NCBI RefSeq assembly: GCF_002802875.1
Contig: NZ_PEBI01000002.1
Coordinates: 261,353-325,352 of the forward strand
DNA: 64,000 nucleotides
Direction: 5' to 3'
Origin: Bifidobacterium primatium
GTDB taxonomy: Bacteria; Actinomycetota; Actinomycetes; Actinomycetales; Bifidobacteriaceae
The notes below the pieces were generated by a model. The model did not search any database and was not told the origin of the DNA. It was given only the letters and a program-made list of their open reading frames with translations. Below, in pieces: positions 1 to 8,368 of this stretch. The number at the start of each line of letters is the position of its first letter. Within the stretch, counting starts at the first letter, position 1. A program made the position numbers and the translations under genes.

Positions 1-1
1 G

Positions 2-88
2 GGCCTGTTCACCCGCGACCGCCAGCCCAAGATGGCGGCCTTCTACCTCAGGGACCGCTGGACCGCGATTCCCGACTACAAGGCGTGA
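2..88 (+). CDS. C-terminal end of a GH2 glycosidase (beta-glucuronidase-like), partial
   Basis: Only the last 28 codons lie in the window; the gene starts upstream of base 1. The tail reads GLFTRDRQPKMAAFYLRDRW and ends in DYKA before a TGA. The FTRDRQPK-AAF-L--RW pattern is what I know from the C-terminus of family 2 beta-glucuronidases and related beta-galactosidases, where this strand packs against the catalytic barrel. No catalytic residue is visible here, so the substrate is inferred from the tail alone. A glucuronate isomerase and a GPH symporter lie 31 kb away and would fit glucuronide use, but they are not an operon with it. Confidence 0.6.
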   Translation, partial: GLFTRDRQPKMAAFYLRDRWTAIPDYKA

Positions 89-167
89 CGCGCCACCGCG
101 CGGACGCCTGACGCAGCCGCGCGAACGCCTGACGAACGTGTCCGCAAATGCCAGGTGCGGATGACGA

Positions 168-216
168 AACGGCGGCGGGGATGGCCTGGAGGCCACATCC
201 CCGCCGCCGTTCTTTT
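168..216 (+). terminator. Intrinsic terminator after the GH2 gene
   Basis: A GC-rich hairpin has left arm 168-183 (AACGGCGGCGGGGATG) pairing with 196-211, extended by an inner GGCC/GGCC pairing around a TGGA loop. It is followed by TTCTTTTT. The orientation fits the plus-strand GH2 gene that ends at 88. Confidence 0.8.
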
Positions 217-268
217 TGCTGCCGTCCGTGTCGAATGCGATACGGCAGGCCGTCGCAAATGCTCAAAT

Positions 269-315
269 GCGAATCGCCGCGGAGGTTCCGGGGGGAACCA
301 TCCGCGGCGATTCGC
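269..315 (-). terminator. Strong hairpin terminator for the GH3 gene
   Basis: A 15-bp perfect stem (269-283 with 301-315) continues as a 6-bp stem GGTTCC/GGAACC around a GGGG loop, with one bulged A at 300. Read on the minus strand it lies 15 nt past the GH3 stop and is followed by ATTTGAG. It may also catch plus-strand read-through. Confidence 0.75.
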
Positions 316-329
316 CGTATCAGTGGTAG

Positions 330-2648
330 TCAGTACCGCAGTCCGAATCCGTACTCGTAGTAGTGTCCGGCGGAGTCGCGGTAGGCGTAGGCCTTGCCGT
401 TCTCGTCCTTCATGGCGTCGGGCATGTACCGGTCCTTGTCGTAGCCGGGCACGTCGTTCGGGCTGGCGCATACGCCGTCGGCGTCGACGGCGACCACGGC
501 GTCGTTCTTCGGCAGCGTGATGGGCAGTCTGCCCTTCGCCGCGTGACGGCCGACGGTCACATCCATGCATGCCTTGTTATAGGTGTCGAATCCGGCGACC
601 AGCGCGTCGACGTGGCGCTCGATATTGCCCGGCATCCATGCGAGCGAGAAGTTCACCGACGCCACCACGCGGCCGCCGTTCGCGTGCACGGCCGCCGCGA
701 TGTCGGCGATGCGGGAGGCTCCCGCCAGCGTGGTCTCCTCGTGCGTGGTGCCGGCCGGGCGGCCCTCCTCGTCGGTGTCGCACACGGTCTTGCCCTCGCA
801 GATGTCGATTTCGAGATAGCCCTTCGTGGCCGAGAAGTAGTTGCCGGAACGAGGGTCGGCGAACAGGATGGCGATGTCGGCGGCGGACGGGTCGTCGGTC
901 AGTGTCATGCCGTAGTCGTCGGCGAGCATGGCGCGCAGCGACGTCGTGGCCTTCTCGCCGGTCTCGGCGTCCTTGCCGAACGCTTCGGCGTACACCGTCC
1001 TGCCGTCGGTCGCCGCGGCGTCGAGTGGCAGCGTGCGCGAGGAGTTCTTCAGCAGCGTCACCGAATCGCAGTGCACGGCGTAGGCCTCGTCCCAATCGGC
1101 GGCGGTGCCGACGACCGCCTCGGCGGCGTCGGGGTCTCGGTATGGGTTGTCGAACAGGCCGAGCGTGAACTTCTCGGTCAGCGTGCGCACGATGGCGCGG
1201 TCGAGCGCCTCGTCGCCGAGCGTCACCTGCTCGCGTGTGTAGCCGGCCGGCACATCATGCGAATCGTAGTAGCCGTTGCGTGCACGGTCGTACGCCTCGC
1301 GCGTCTCCGTCACGCTGAACGCGCCGGAGATCACGTCCACGCCGTTGTTCACGGCCAGGGCCACGCGTTCGGGGACGTCGAGGTCCTCCACGCCCCACGA
1401 CATCATGTGCGTGATGCCGGAGTCGGAGTTGATGTAGCCCCTGAATCCCATCTGGCCGCGCAGTAGACGTTGGATGAAGAACTCGTTGTATGCGAAGCCC
1501 ACGGCCTGCCATTCGATGGGATTGCCCTCGAGGTCGGTCTGCTCGGCGCTCTTCGCCTTGCAGGGCTTGGCGTAGTAAGGCATGATCGACGCCGCGTTTT
1601 TGTCGACGGCCGTGATGAACGCCGGAATATGGTACTTCTCGAGACTGCCCTCGGTGGGGTAGACGTTCCACTGGCCTTCGGCGTAGTGCGGGTCGAATCC
1701 GTTCTCGCGTGCGCCGCCGCCGGGGAAGTGCTTCACCGTCATGGCCACGCCGTCGCGGGTCAGCTCGTCGCCGCCCTGGACGGCCGGGATGAGATGCTCG
1801 AAGATTCGGCTCACCAGCTGCGGATTCTCACCGAACGTGCCGTAGGAGCGCTGCCAGCGCGGATCGGTCATCGTGTCGGCCATGTACATGTAGCCCTTTT
1901 TCATGCCGACGGCGTCCCATTCGCGGCGGATGGCGTCGCCGAAACGGTCGATGATGCCGAAGTCGCCGGTGCCGATCGTGGCGGCGGCGATGCCCAGCGT
2001 TCCCGGCCAGGTGGCGAACACGCCCTGCGCCTCGTTCATGCCGAACACGGCCTCGCCGTTCTCGTTGCGCGAGTTGCTCAGCACCTGCACGGGCACACCG
2101 TGTTCGGTGTCTTCGGCCACGGCGTTGAGCTGGTTGATCCAGTCGACGAGCTCGCGCGTGGTCGGGTTCGCGCGCAGGATGAGGTTGCGCAGCTTGAGAT
2201 TCTGCAATGAATACGTGGTGCCCCACGTCTTTTCGATGCCGAAGATCGAGCCGTCCTTCTCCTTGATCTGCTCGCTGAGCAGGCCGGTCGCGTCGCGTTC
2301 CTCGCCTTCGTCGAGCTCCTGGCCCATGCGCCACGAGTTGGCGAACAGCATGCCGATCTTCTCGTCCACGTCGAGCGCGGCGACGAGCGATGCGGCGCGT
2401 TCGGCCGGCGATTTGCGCCAGTCCTTGTAGTCGTCAAGCCGGCCGGAGCCGTCAAGGTCCTTGAAATACCGGCCGTCCTGTTCGATGACCGGCTTCGATG
2501 TGACGCCGATGACCGGGCCGTCGGCGTTGCGGTAGTAGCGTACGGTGTCGGTGGCCTTGACGGCCGTGGGATTCGTGTCGGCCTCGCCGGTTTCGGTGCC
2601 GTCGTTCGTCGTTGATGCCGCGGATGGCGTTACTGTCTCGGATGTCAT
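330..2648 (-). CDS. Glycoside hydrolase family 3 protein (beta-glucosidase/xylosidase type)
   Basis: A 772-aa enzyme expected to release a terminal sugar by retaining hydrolysis. The first half has GH3 landmarks: DTMTDPRWQRSYGTFGENP, then VAMTVKHFPGGGARENGFDP, then GYINSDSGITHMMSWG, where the Asp after NS is the expected nucleophile. The second half (from about residue 440) matches the alpha/beta sandwich domain (SVTLLKNSSRTLPL; FADPRSGNYF; VVASVNFSLAWMPG). There is no signal peptide, so it is probably cytoplasmic and acts on imported oligosaccharides. I start at the ATG at 2648 (MTSETVTPSA) because AAAGGAG lies 9 nt upstream; the frame stays open 14 codons further. It has a Ser/Thr-rich N-terminus of about 40 aa. 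The exact substrate cannot be read from the sequence. Confidence 0.9.
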   Translation of the reverse strand: MTSETVTPSAASTTNDGTETGEADTNPTAVKATDTVRYYRNADGPVIGVTSKPVIEQDGRYFKDLDGSGRLDDYKDWRKSPAERAASLVAALDVDEKIGMLFANSWRMGQELDEGEERDATGLLSEQIKEKDGSIFGIEKTWGTTYSLQNLKLRNLILRANPTTRELVDWINQLNAVAEDTEHGVPVQVLSNSRNENGEAVFGMNEAQGVFATWPGTLGIAAATIGTGDFGIIDRFGDAIRREWDAVGMKKGYMYMADTMTDPRWQRSYGTFGENPQLVSRIFEHLIPAVQGGDELTRDGVAMTVKHFPGGGARENGFDPHYAEGQWNVYPTEGSLEKYHIPAFITAVDKNAASIMPYYAKPCKAKSAEQTDLEGNPIEWQAVGFAYNEFFIQRLLRGQMGFRGYINSDSGITHMMSWGVEDLDVPERVALAVNNGVDVISGAFSVTETREAYDRARNGYYDSHDVPAGYTREQVTLGDEALDRAIVRTLTEKFTLGLFDNPYRDPDAAEAVVGTAADWDEAYAVHCDSVTLLKNSSRTLPLDAAATDGRTVYAEAFGKDAETGEKATTSLRAMLADDYGMTLTDDPSAADIAILFADPRSGNYFSATKGYLEIDICEGKTVCDTDEEGRPAGTTHEETTLAGASRIADIAAAVHANGGRVVASVNFSLAWMPGNIERHVDALVAGFDTYNKACMDVTVGRHAAKGRLPITLPKNDAVVAVDADGVCASPNDVPGYDKDRYMPDAMKDENGKAYAYRDSAGHYYEYGFGLRY

Positions 2649-2781
2649 GGTCGGCGCTCCTTTCGATGTTGTGCGCCGCCGTTGGCGCACAAGCGTCCAC
2701 CATCCATTCTTCCGGCATCGTGCGGCCCGTGTGGTCTGTGCCCACCGTTTTCCATTACGGTTGCCGAAAACGAAATCAAAG

Positions 2782-2800
2782 TGATATCATTTTGGTATCA
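2782..2800. promoter_or_regulatory. Inverted repeat in the divergent GH3/SPFH promoter region
   Basis: TGATATC-N5-GGTATCA is a 7-bp inverted repeat (6 of 7 paired) in the 218-bp gap between the divergent GH3 and SPFH genes. It is a plausible operator for a sugar-responsive repressor, but no regulator gene lies beside it. Confidence 0.35.
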
Positions 2801-2866
2801 GATGAATGGGGCGTGCGATTCGACAGCGAATTCACCCGGCGTCTGGATCCAAGGAAGGTGGTCACC

Positions 2867-3973
2867 GTGGTTGGGACGGCAAACGACACTGGAATGCTTC
2901 AGGGAAACGTGAGCGATTCGGAAGGCGTGACGAAGGCGAAGGCGCATACGCCGACCGTCGAGCGCGAAGGCCGGGCGATGGGCGGCTGGCCCATGCTGGT
3001 CGTCGTCATCATCGGATGGGCTGCGGCCATCCTGGGCATCGTCTTCGGGTCCATCGTCATGGATTCGGGTCCGGAGGGGCGGATGTTCGGCGTCGGCGTG
3101 GCCCTGCTGGTCGTCGGCATCGTACTGTGCGTGCTGATGTCGATGCTGCCGGCCGGCTTCTTCTCGCTGCAGCCCAATGAGGCGCGCGTGCTCGTGCTGT
3201 TCGGCGAATACCGGGGAACGGTGCGGGGCAGCGGTTTCTACTGGGCCAATCCGTTCTACTCCCGCGCTCTCCAGCCCGCCGAGCAGGACGACTCCGACGG
3301 TGAATCTCTGGCGGCGGCGCTTGGCGGTAAGAAGAAGCCGACGAAGCCCGGTCAGGCGGCGGTCAGGGCCAGGATCTCGCTGCGCGCCCGCACGCTCAAC
3401 GGCCCCCGGCTCAAGGTGAACGACCGCAACGGCAATCCCATCGAGATCGCCGACGTCATCGTCTGGCGCGTGGTCGACACCGCCCGTGCCGTATTCGACG
3501 TGGACCATTACGAGCAGTTCGTAAGTATGCAGGCCGAGACCGCGCTGCGGCACGTCGCCAGCCGGTACGCCTACGACCACAATGCCGAAAGCGACGATGC
3601 CGCGGCCGGCGAGATCACGTTGCGGTCGAACATCGCCGAGGTCTCCGAGGCGCTGCGGGCCGAGCTGGCCGAACGGCTGGAGCCGGCCGGCATCGCCGTC
3701 GACGACGCCCGGCTCACCCACCTGGCGTACGCGCCCGAGATCGCGCAGGTCATGCTGCGCCGCCAGCAGGCCGAGGCGATCATCGCCGCCCGCACGAAGA
3801 TCGTGCAGGGCGCGGTCTCCATGGTCGACATGGCGCTGAAGGAGCTGGAGCATGACGGCATCGTCGAACTCGACGAGGAGCGCAAGGCCGCGATGGTCTC
3901 GAACCTGATGGTCGTGCTGTGCGGCGACAACGACGCCCAGCCGGTCGTCAACACCGGTTCGCTCTACAATTAA
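2867..3973 (+). CDS. SPFH/band-7 domain membrane protein
   Basis: A 368-aa protein. After a short cytoplasmic N-terminus come two close membrane helices (about residues 37-63 and 72-96: [20 protein letters not shown], then [20 protein letters not shown]). Next is a stomatin/prohibitin-type domain ([22 protein letters not shown] ... [27 protein letters not shown]) and a coiled C-terminal part ([20 protein letters not shown]). SPFH proteins form membrane scaffolds; the client here is unknown. The start is GTG 2867 because AAGGAAGG sits 8 nt upstream; the reading frame stays open further upstream without a ribosome site. It is followed 72 nt later by a ribbon-helix-helix gene, a pairing I recall from other actinobacteria. 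Confidence 0.85.
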   Translation: MVGTANDTGMLQGNVSDSEGVTKAKAHTPTVEREGRAMGGWPMLVVVIIGWAAAILGIVFGSIVMDSGPEGRMFGVGVALLVVGIVLCVLMSMLPAGFFSLQPNEARVLVLFGEYRGTVRGSGFYWANPFYSRALQPAEQDDSDGESLAAALGGKKKPTKPGQAAVRARISLRARTLNGPRLKVNDRNGNPIEIADVIVWRVVDTARAVFDVDHYEQFVSMQAETALRHVASRYAYDHNAESDDAAAGEITLRSNIAEVSEALRAELAERLEPAGIAVDDARLTHLAYAPEIAQVMLRRQQAEAIIAARTKIVQGAVSMVDMALKELEHDGIVELDEERKAAMVSNLMVVLCGDNDAQPVVNTGSLYN

Positions 3974-4045
3974 AGCTCTGTGTCGCGTGCGGGCCGGGGG
4001 CGCGGCCCGCACGACTTCGCGTCCCCATAGGAAGGAGGAGATCCC

Positions 4046-4234
4046 ATGGCGAAGAAGCAGTACCCGCTGAGGGTCGACCCCCTGCTGTGGGAGGCCGTCG
4101 AGCGCTGGGCGGCCGACGAGCTGCGGTCCGTCAACGGCCAGATGGAGTACATCATCCGCGATTCGCTCAAGCGCGCCGGGCGGCTGCCCAAGCAGCTGCC
4201 GCCGTCGCGCACCAACTCACGTCGTGGCGAATGA
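4046..4234 (+). CDS. Small Arc-like ribbon-helix-helix protein
   Basis: A 62-aa protein beginning MAKKQYPLRVDPLLWEAVER. A basic beta strand (KKQYPLRV) and two helices (PLLWEAVERWAADELRSVN; QMEYIIRDSLKRAGRL) give the ribbon-helix-helix pattern of Arc/CopG proteins, with a basic tail. A strong site, GAAGGAGGA, lies 7 nt before ATG. Such proteins normally bind operators as dimers, but in this SPFH-linked family DNA binding is not established, and it could instead act on the SPFH partner. Confidence 0.75.
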   Translation: MAKKQYPLRVDPLLWEAVERWAADELRSVNGQMEYIIRDSLKRAGRLPKQLPPSRTNSRRGE

Positions 4235-4275
4235 CGGGGCCGGACGCCCATGCCGTTTCTGGGCGTGTCGCGGAT

Positions 4276-4304
4276 TTGGTGATATCGACGTCTGGGTGTA
4301 TATT
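4276..4304 (+). promoter_or_regulatory. Promoter of the rplJ-rplL operon
   Basis: TTGGTG (4276-4281), a 17-nt spacer and TATATT (4299-4304) form a good sigma-70-type promoter. Transcription would start near 4311, giving a leader of about 200 nt before rplJ. Confidence 0.75.
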
Positions 4305-4310
4305 ACTAGT

Positions 4311-4510
4311 TTTGTAAACCACAGACCGTTGGTTAGGGCCGCAAGGTCCTCGAAGGTTGCCAGCGTAGGTTGAGAAAACGAACCTTCCGGATTCGGAAGG
4401 ATGTCAGGCATCAATGTGTCTGACGATGATGTTCGCTCCGCCTGCGCGCGGGGCTTTTTTATTGCTCGCGTGGCTTCCTCCAGTCAACGGCCGACTTAGG
4501 AAGGAACGCC
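4311..4510 (+). promoter_or_regulatory. Probable L10 leader (autoregulatory mRNA leader)
   Basis: A 200-nt untranslated leader holds a CCTTCCG-GATT-CGGAAGG hairpin (4383-4400) and a terminator-like hairpin GCTCCGC/GCGGGGC (4435-4454) followed directly by six T (4455-4460), only 50 nt before rplJ. L10-L12 complexes are known to bind such leaders and repress their own operon. The terminator inside the leader suggests attenuation. The family assignment rests on position and structure, not on a covariance search. Confidence 0.6.
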
Positions 4511-5032
4511 ATGTTAAGGCCCGAAAAGGCTGAGGTCATTGCACAGCTTACGGAGCAGTTCCGTAACGCTGACGCCGTGTACCTCACTGAGTACCGCGGG
4601 CTGAGCGTGCCGCAGATCTCCGATCTGCGCGAAAAGCTGGGCCGCGATACTTCCTACACTGTGGCGAAGAACACGCTCGCACGTATTGCCGCTAAGGAAG
4701 CTGGCATCGAAGGCCTCGACGAGTACCTCGCCGGTCCTTCCGCCATCACCTTCGTCCAGGGCGATTACGTCGAGGCCGCTAAGGTCCTGCGTGAGTTCGC
4801 CAAGACCAACAAGCAGCTCATCGTCAAGGGCGGCTTCGCCGACGGCACCGTGTACGATGCCGAAGGCGTCGACAAGCTCGCCGACCTTGAGTCTCGCCCG
4901 GTCCTGCTGTCCAAGATCGCGTACTCCCTCAAGGCTGTACAGACCAAGACCGCTCAGCTCTTCGTTGCCCTGCCGACCAAGGCAGTCCGCACCGTCGACG
5001 CTCTGCGCGAGAAGCAGGAGAAGGCCGCCTGA
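4511..5032 (+). CDS. rplJ: 50S ribosomal protein L10
   Basis: A 173-aa protein with the L10 N-terminal rRNA-binding domain (AVYLTEYRGLSVPQISDLRE; YTVAKNTLARIAAKEAG; GPSAITF) and the C-terminal helix that carries L7/L12 dimers (about residues 140-173). It anchors the ribosomal stalk. AGGAAGGAACGCC precedes ATG. It is followed 116 nt later by rplL, the usual order. Confidence 0.97.
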   Translation: MLRPEKAEVIAQLTEQFRNADAVYLTEYRGLSVPQISDLREKLGRDTSYTVAKNTLARIAAKEAGIEGLDEYLAGPSAITFVQGDYVEAAKVLREFAKTNKQLIVKGGFADGTVYDAEGVDKLADLESRPVLLSKIAYSLKAVQTKTAQLFVALPTKAVRTVDALREKQEKAA

Positions 5033-5148
5033 TTCGCGGTTTCCGCGGATTGGCGCTTGTTGCCTGAATAAACAACAAAAATTTTTGGCTGGTCGGCATC
5101 CCAAGACCTTAACAATTGTCGACCGCCGCTGAATGAAAGGAAGCCATA

Positions 5149-5529
5149 ATGGCTAAGCTCACCAACGAAGAGCTCCTGGAAGCTTTCGGTGAAATGACCC
5201 TCGTCGAGCTCTCCGAGTTCGTCAAGGCCTTCGAGGACAAGTTTGACGTCGAGGCCGCCGCTCCGGCCGCCGTCGCCGTTGCCGCCGCTCCGGGCGCTGC
5301 CCCGGCCGAGGAAGAGAAGGATGAGTTCGACGTCATCCTCTCCGCCGTTGGCGACAAGAAGATCCAGGTCATCAAGGCCGTTCGCGCCATCACCTCCCTG
5401 GGTCTGGCCGAGGCCAAGGCTCTCGTGGACGGCGCTCCGAAGCCGGTCCTCGAAGGTGCCAAGAAGGAAGACGCCGAGAAGGCCAAGTCCCAGCTGGAAG
5501 AGGCTGGCGCCACCGTCGAGCTCAAGTGA
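5149..5529 (+). CDS. rplL: 50S ribosomal protein L7/L12
   Basis: A 126-aa protein with an N-terminal dimerisation helix ([20 protein letters not shown]), an Ala/Pro hinge (about residues 36-53) and the C-terminal factor-binding domain ([36 protein letters not shown]). It recruits and stimulates translation GTPases. AAAGGAAG lies upstream of ATG. The 116-nt rplJ-rplL gap is AT-rich for this genome and shows no clear internal promoter. Confidence 0.98.
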   Translation: MAKLTNEELLEAFGEMTLVELSEFVKAFEDKFDVEAAAPAAVAVAAAPGAAPAEEEKDEFDVILSAVGDKKIQVIKAVRAITSLGLAEAKALVDGAPKPVLEGAKKEDAEKAKSQLEEAGATVELK

Positions 5530-5575
5530 TTCTCGCGGCCTGAGCCGCGCAGTGTTCACTGCTTGATTCTGTCAG

Positions 5576-5610
5576 ACCCCGTGTCCGTGGATTCCACGGC
5601 GCGGGGTTTT
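5576..5610 (+). terminator. Terminator of rplJ-rplL
   Basis: The stem ACCCCGTGTCCGTGG / CCACGGCGCGGGGT (one bulge, ATT loop) ends in TTTT. A shorter CGCGGC/GCCGCG hairpin lies just after the rplL stop. Confidence 0.8.
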
Positions 5611-5636
5611 CCGTATTCGGCGTACACTATCGGAAC

Positions 5637-7019
5637 GTGGCACAGATACAGGGACTGCGACGGGCGGCGGCGGACGAGAAATACCGGCAGATGACCGGCC
5701 GGCCGGTGCGTCCGCTCATCATCCGGCTCGGCATCCCCGCCATCATCTCGAATCTGGTCACGATGATCTACAACCTCGCCGACACGTACTTCATCGGCAG
5801 GCTCGGCACCTCCCAGTCGGGAGCCATCGGCATAGCCGTCTCCATCATGACCATCATGCAGGCCATAGGATTCTTCTTCGGCAACGGTGCCGGCAACTCG
5901 CTGTCGCGCGAGATGGGCAAGCACAACGAGGAGCGCGCCGCACGGCTCATGGCCGTCGGCTTCTTCGGCTCCGTCGGCTTCGGCGTCCTGCTGGCCGTCG
6001 CGGGACTCGCGCTGCTGCGGCCGCTGGTCTTCGCACTCGGCGCCACGCCCACCATCGCGCCCTATGCCATGGATTATCTCGCGCCGATACTGCTGGCCTC
6101 GCCGGCGGTCTGCGGTTCGTTCACCATGAACGGACTGCTGCGCTACCAGGGCCTGTCGTCGTATGCGATGATCGGTCTGGTCACCGGCGCCGTGCTCAAC
6201 ATCGCGCTCGCTCCGCTGCTGATCTTCGGGCTCGGCATGGGCATCCGCGGCGCCGGCGTGGCCACGGCATTGTGTCAGGCCATCGGATTCGTGATCCTCG
6301 TGGTCATGTGCCGCAGGGTGGCGGTGCTCAAGCTCACGCCGAAGCAGTTCCGCCCCGACGTGCTGCTCGTGCGGGAGCTCGTCGGCGGAGGGCTGCCGTC
6401 GCTGCTGCGCCAAAGCGTCGGTTCCGTCGCCGCGATCTGCGTGAACCTCGCCGCCAATCCGTTCGGCGACGCCGCCATCGCCGCCATGGCCATCGTCACG
6501 CGGCTGATGATGTTCGCCAACTCCGTCATCATCGGTCTCGGCCAGGGATTCCAGCCGGTATGCGGATACAACTACGGCGCCGGCCTGTTCGACCGCGTGA
6601 AGCGGGGATACTGGTTCTGCGTGCGCGCCAGCACATTGGTGCTCGCGGCGTTCGCCGTCGGGCTTTCGACGTTCGCGCCGCAGATCATCGAACTGTTCCG
6701 CGCCGACCCCGACGTCGTGCGCATCGGCACCGTGGCGTTGTGGATGCAATGCGTGAGCCTGCCGATCATGGGCGGCAACATGATATCGAACATGATGCAG
6801 CAGACCATGGGCCTGACCGGCGTCGCCTCGTTCCTCGGCGTATGCCGTCAGGGCGTCTACCTCATCCCGCTGATCATCGTGCTGCCGCATCTTTTCGGAC
6901 TCGCCGGCGTGCAGCTCGCGCAGCCGACGGCCGACATCCTGACGTTCTGCACGACCATACCGTTGCAGCGCCGGGTGCTCAAACGCCTCACCGTGCGGAA
7001 AGCCAATGTGCAGAAGTAA
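5637..7019 (+). CDS. MATE-family multidrug/cation exporter
   Basis: A 460-aa membrane protein with about 12 hydrophobic helices in two similar halves. Typical MATE text is seen: RLGIPAIISNLVTMIYNLAD, FFGNGAGNSLSREMG, and in the second half GLGQGFQPVCGYNYGAG. The family exports cationic drugs or metabolites with H+ or Na+; the substrate is not predictable. No ribosome site precedes the GTG at 5637. TACACT (5623-5628) ends 8 nt before it, so the mRNA is probably leaderless. It stands alone between a terminator and the FHA operon. Confidence 0.9.
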   Translation: MAQIQGLRRAAADEKYRQMTGRPVRPLIIRLGIPAIISNLVTMIYNLADTYFIGRLGTSQSGAIGIAVSIMTIMQAIGFFFGNGAGNSLSREMGKHNEERAARLMAVGFFGSVGFGVLLAVAGLALLRPLVFALGATPTIAPYAMDYLAPILLASPAVCGSFTMNGLLRYQGLSSYAMIGLVTGAVLNIALAPLLIFGLGMGIRGAGVATALCQAIGFVILVVMCRRVAVLKLTPKQFRPDVLLVRELVGGGLPSLLRQSVGSVAAICVNLAANPFGDAAIAAMAIVTRLMMFANSVIIGLGQGFQPVCGYNYGAGLFDRVKRGYWFCVRASTLVLAAFAVGLSTFAPQIIELFRADPDVVRIGTVALWMQCVSLPIMGGNMISNMMQQTMGLTGVASFLGVCRQGVYLIPLIIVLPHLFGLAGVQLAQPTADILTFCTTIPLQRRVLKRLTVRKANVQK

Positions 7020-7109
7020 GGCGAGTGCTGTAGATTTACGAAGAAACCGGGCGAAGCGTGCCACAATGGAGCATAAGTGTGTCCGCATGCGTAAGAGGAG
7101 GCTCGTGCC

Positions 7110-8360
7110 GTGAATGACCAGCAGTGGCTTATCAAGGTCAATGGTATAGACGAGATTCGCGTCGATGCGGGGCAGACCGTCGAGATCGGCCGCAAACCCC
7201 TGCGTCCCGCGCCTGTGGAGGACGGCGTACGACGGCTCGACGTCGAGGACTCGACGAAATCCATGTCGAAGCGTCACGCCCGTTTCGTCGTGGCCGAATC
7301 AGGCACCGCCACGCTGGAGGACCTCGCCTCGACGAACGGCACCTATGTGGTGCGCGACGACGGCGAACTCATGCAGGTGCCGTCCGGCAAGGCGTTCCAG
7401 CTGCCGCGTTCGCCGATGCGATTCCAGTTCGGCGACGTGCCGGTCGACTTCATCATGATGCCGCGTGAGGAGAAGCCCGCCGAGGATCCGGTGGCCGACC
7501 TGTTCTCCTACGCCGCATCCGACAACGTCAAGCAGGATGTCGACGCAGCGTCGATGAGCGTGGACGACATCCTCGACCTGCGTGCCGGCGAGCCGACGGG
7601 CCTGCTGAGCACCACGCAGGTGCGCAGCCGCATCGACGCGCTGCACGATCAGGCGATCGCCGAATCCCGCAGACAGCGGCAGCCCGATGCCGCCGGTGGC
7701 GCGGTCGGAGCGAACGGCGGCGTGGAACCGTTCATCGTCAGCAAGCCGGGCGTGGGCGACGCCGATGCCGTGGCGTCGTCGCAGACCGGTCGAACGTCGG
7801 CGCAGGAGGCGCAGACGCAGATCATCGCCCCGCAGTCCGATGCGTCGGATGGCGGGACGCAGTCCGACGCGGCTGTGTCGAACGCCGGTTCTTCGGAAGC
7901 GTCGTCGGCGGTGACGACGGACGACGCGTCCGGCTTCACCGGTGCCTCGGCCGTGGGCGACGGCGGGCAGAACCCGGCGTTCGTGATGGAGCGCGACCTG
8001 TTCCACGATGCCGCTCAGCAGGCGGCGTCCTCGACGGCGTCGGCGGCCGCGCAGCCGCAGTTCACGCCGGTGTTCGAGGCCGGTTCGGTGTTCGAGCGGT
8101 TGTCGAAGGGCGAGGCCGATCATGAGGAGCCCGGCATCGAGGTGGACGGACTGAGCTCCGCCGACGCCAAGACCACACGGGACTTCGACCTGCAGTTCGA
8201 GATGGCCCGTCATCCGGAGCTGCTGCCGTTCCTGGCATTGAACCCCTCGCTGTATGACGACCTGTACAAGTGGCTGGAGCTGCAGGGCAATGCCGACATC
8301 GATCAGGCGCTGAAGAACAATCAGGGATACCAGGAATATCTGGCCGGCAAAGGGGAGTAG
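7110..8360 (+). CDS. FHA-domain protein
   Basis: A 416-aa protein. The N-terminal FHA domain (about residues 1-115) shows VEIGRKPL, SMSKRHARFVVA and LEDLASTNGTYVV, the residues that form the phosphothreonine pocket, so it should read a Ser/Thr-kinase signal. A long low-complexity Ala/Ser/Asp/Gln-rich linker follows (about 170-330). The C-terminus (about 360-416) has a conserved block, FEMARHPELLPFLALNPSLY then YKWLELQGNADIDQAL, resembling variant leucine-rich repeat units. GTG 7110 follows AGAGGAGG. The next gene starts 8 nt after its stop, so the two are probably co-translated and may be partners. Confidence 0.85.
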   Translation: MNDQQWLIKVNGIDEIRVDAGQTVEIGRKPLRPAPVEDGVRRLDVEDSTKSMSKRHARFVVAESGTATLEDLASTNGTYVVRDDGELMQVPSGKAFQLPRSPMRFQFGDVPVDFIMMPREEKPAEDPVADLFSYAASDNVKQDVDAASMSVDDILDLRAGEPTGLLSTTQVRSRIDALHDQAIAESRRQRQPDAAGGAVGANGGVEPFIVSKPGVGDADAVASSQTGRTSAQEAQTQIIAPQSDASDGGTQSDAAVSNAGSSEASSAVTTDDASGFTGASAVGDGGQNPAFVMERDLFHDAAQQAASSTASAAAQPQFTPVFEAGSVFERLSKGEADHEEPGIEVDGLSSADAKTTRDFDLQFEMARHPELLPFLALNPSLYDDLYKWLELQGNADIDQALKNNQGYQEYLAGKGE

Positions 8361-8368
8361 AACGAATC

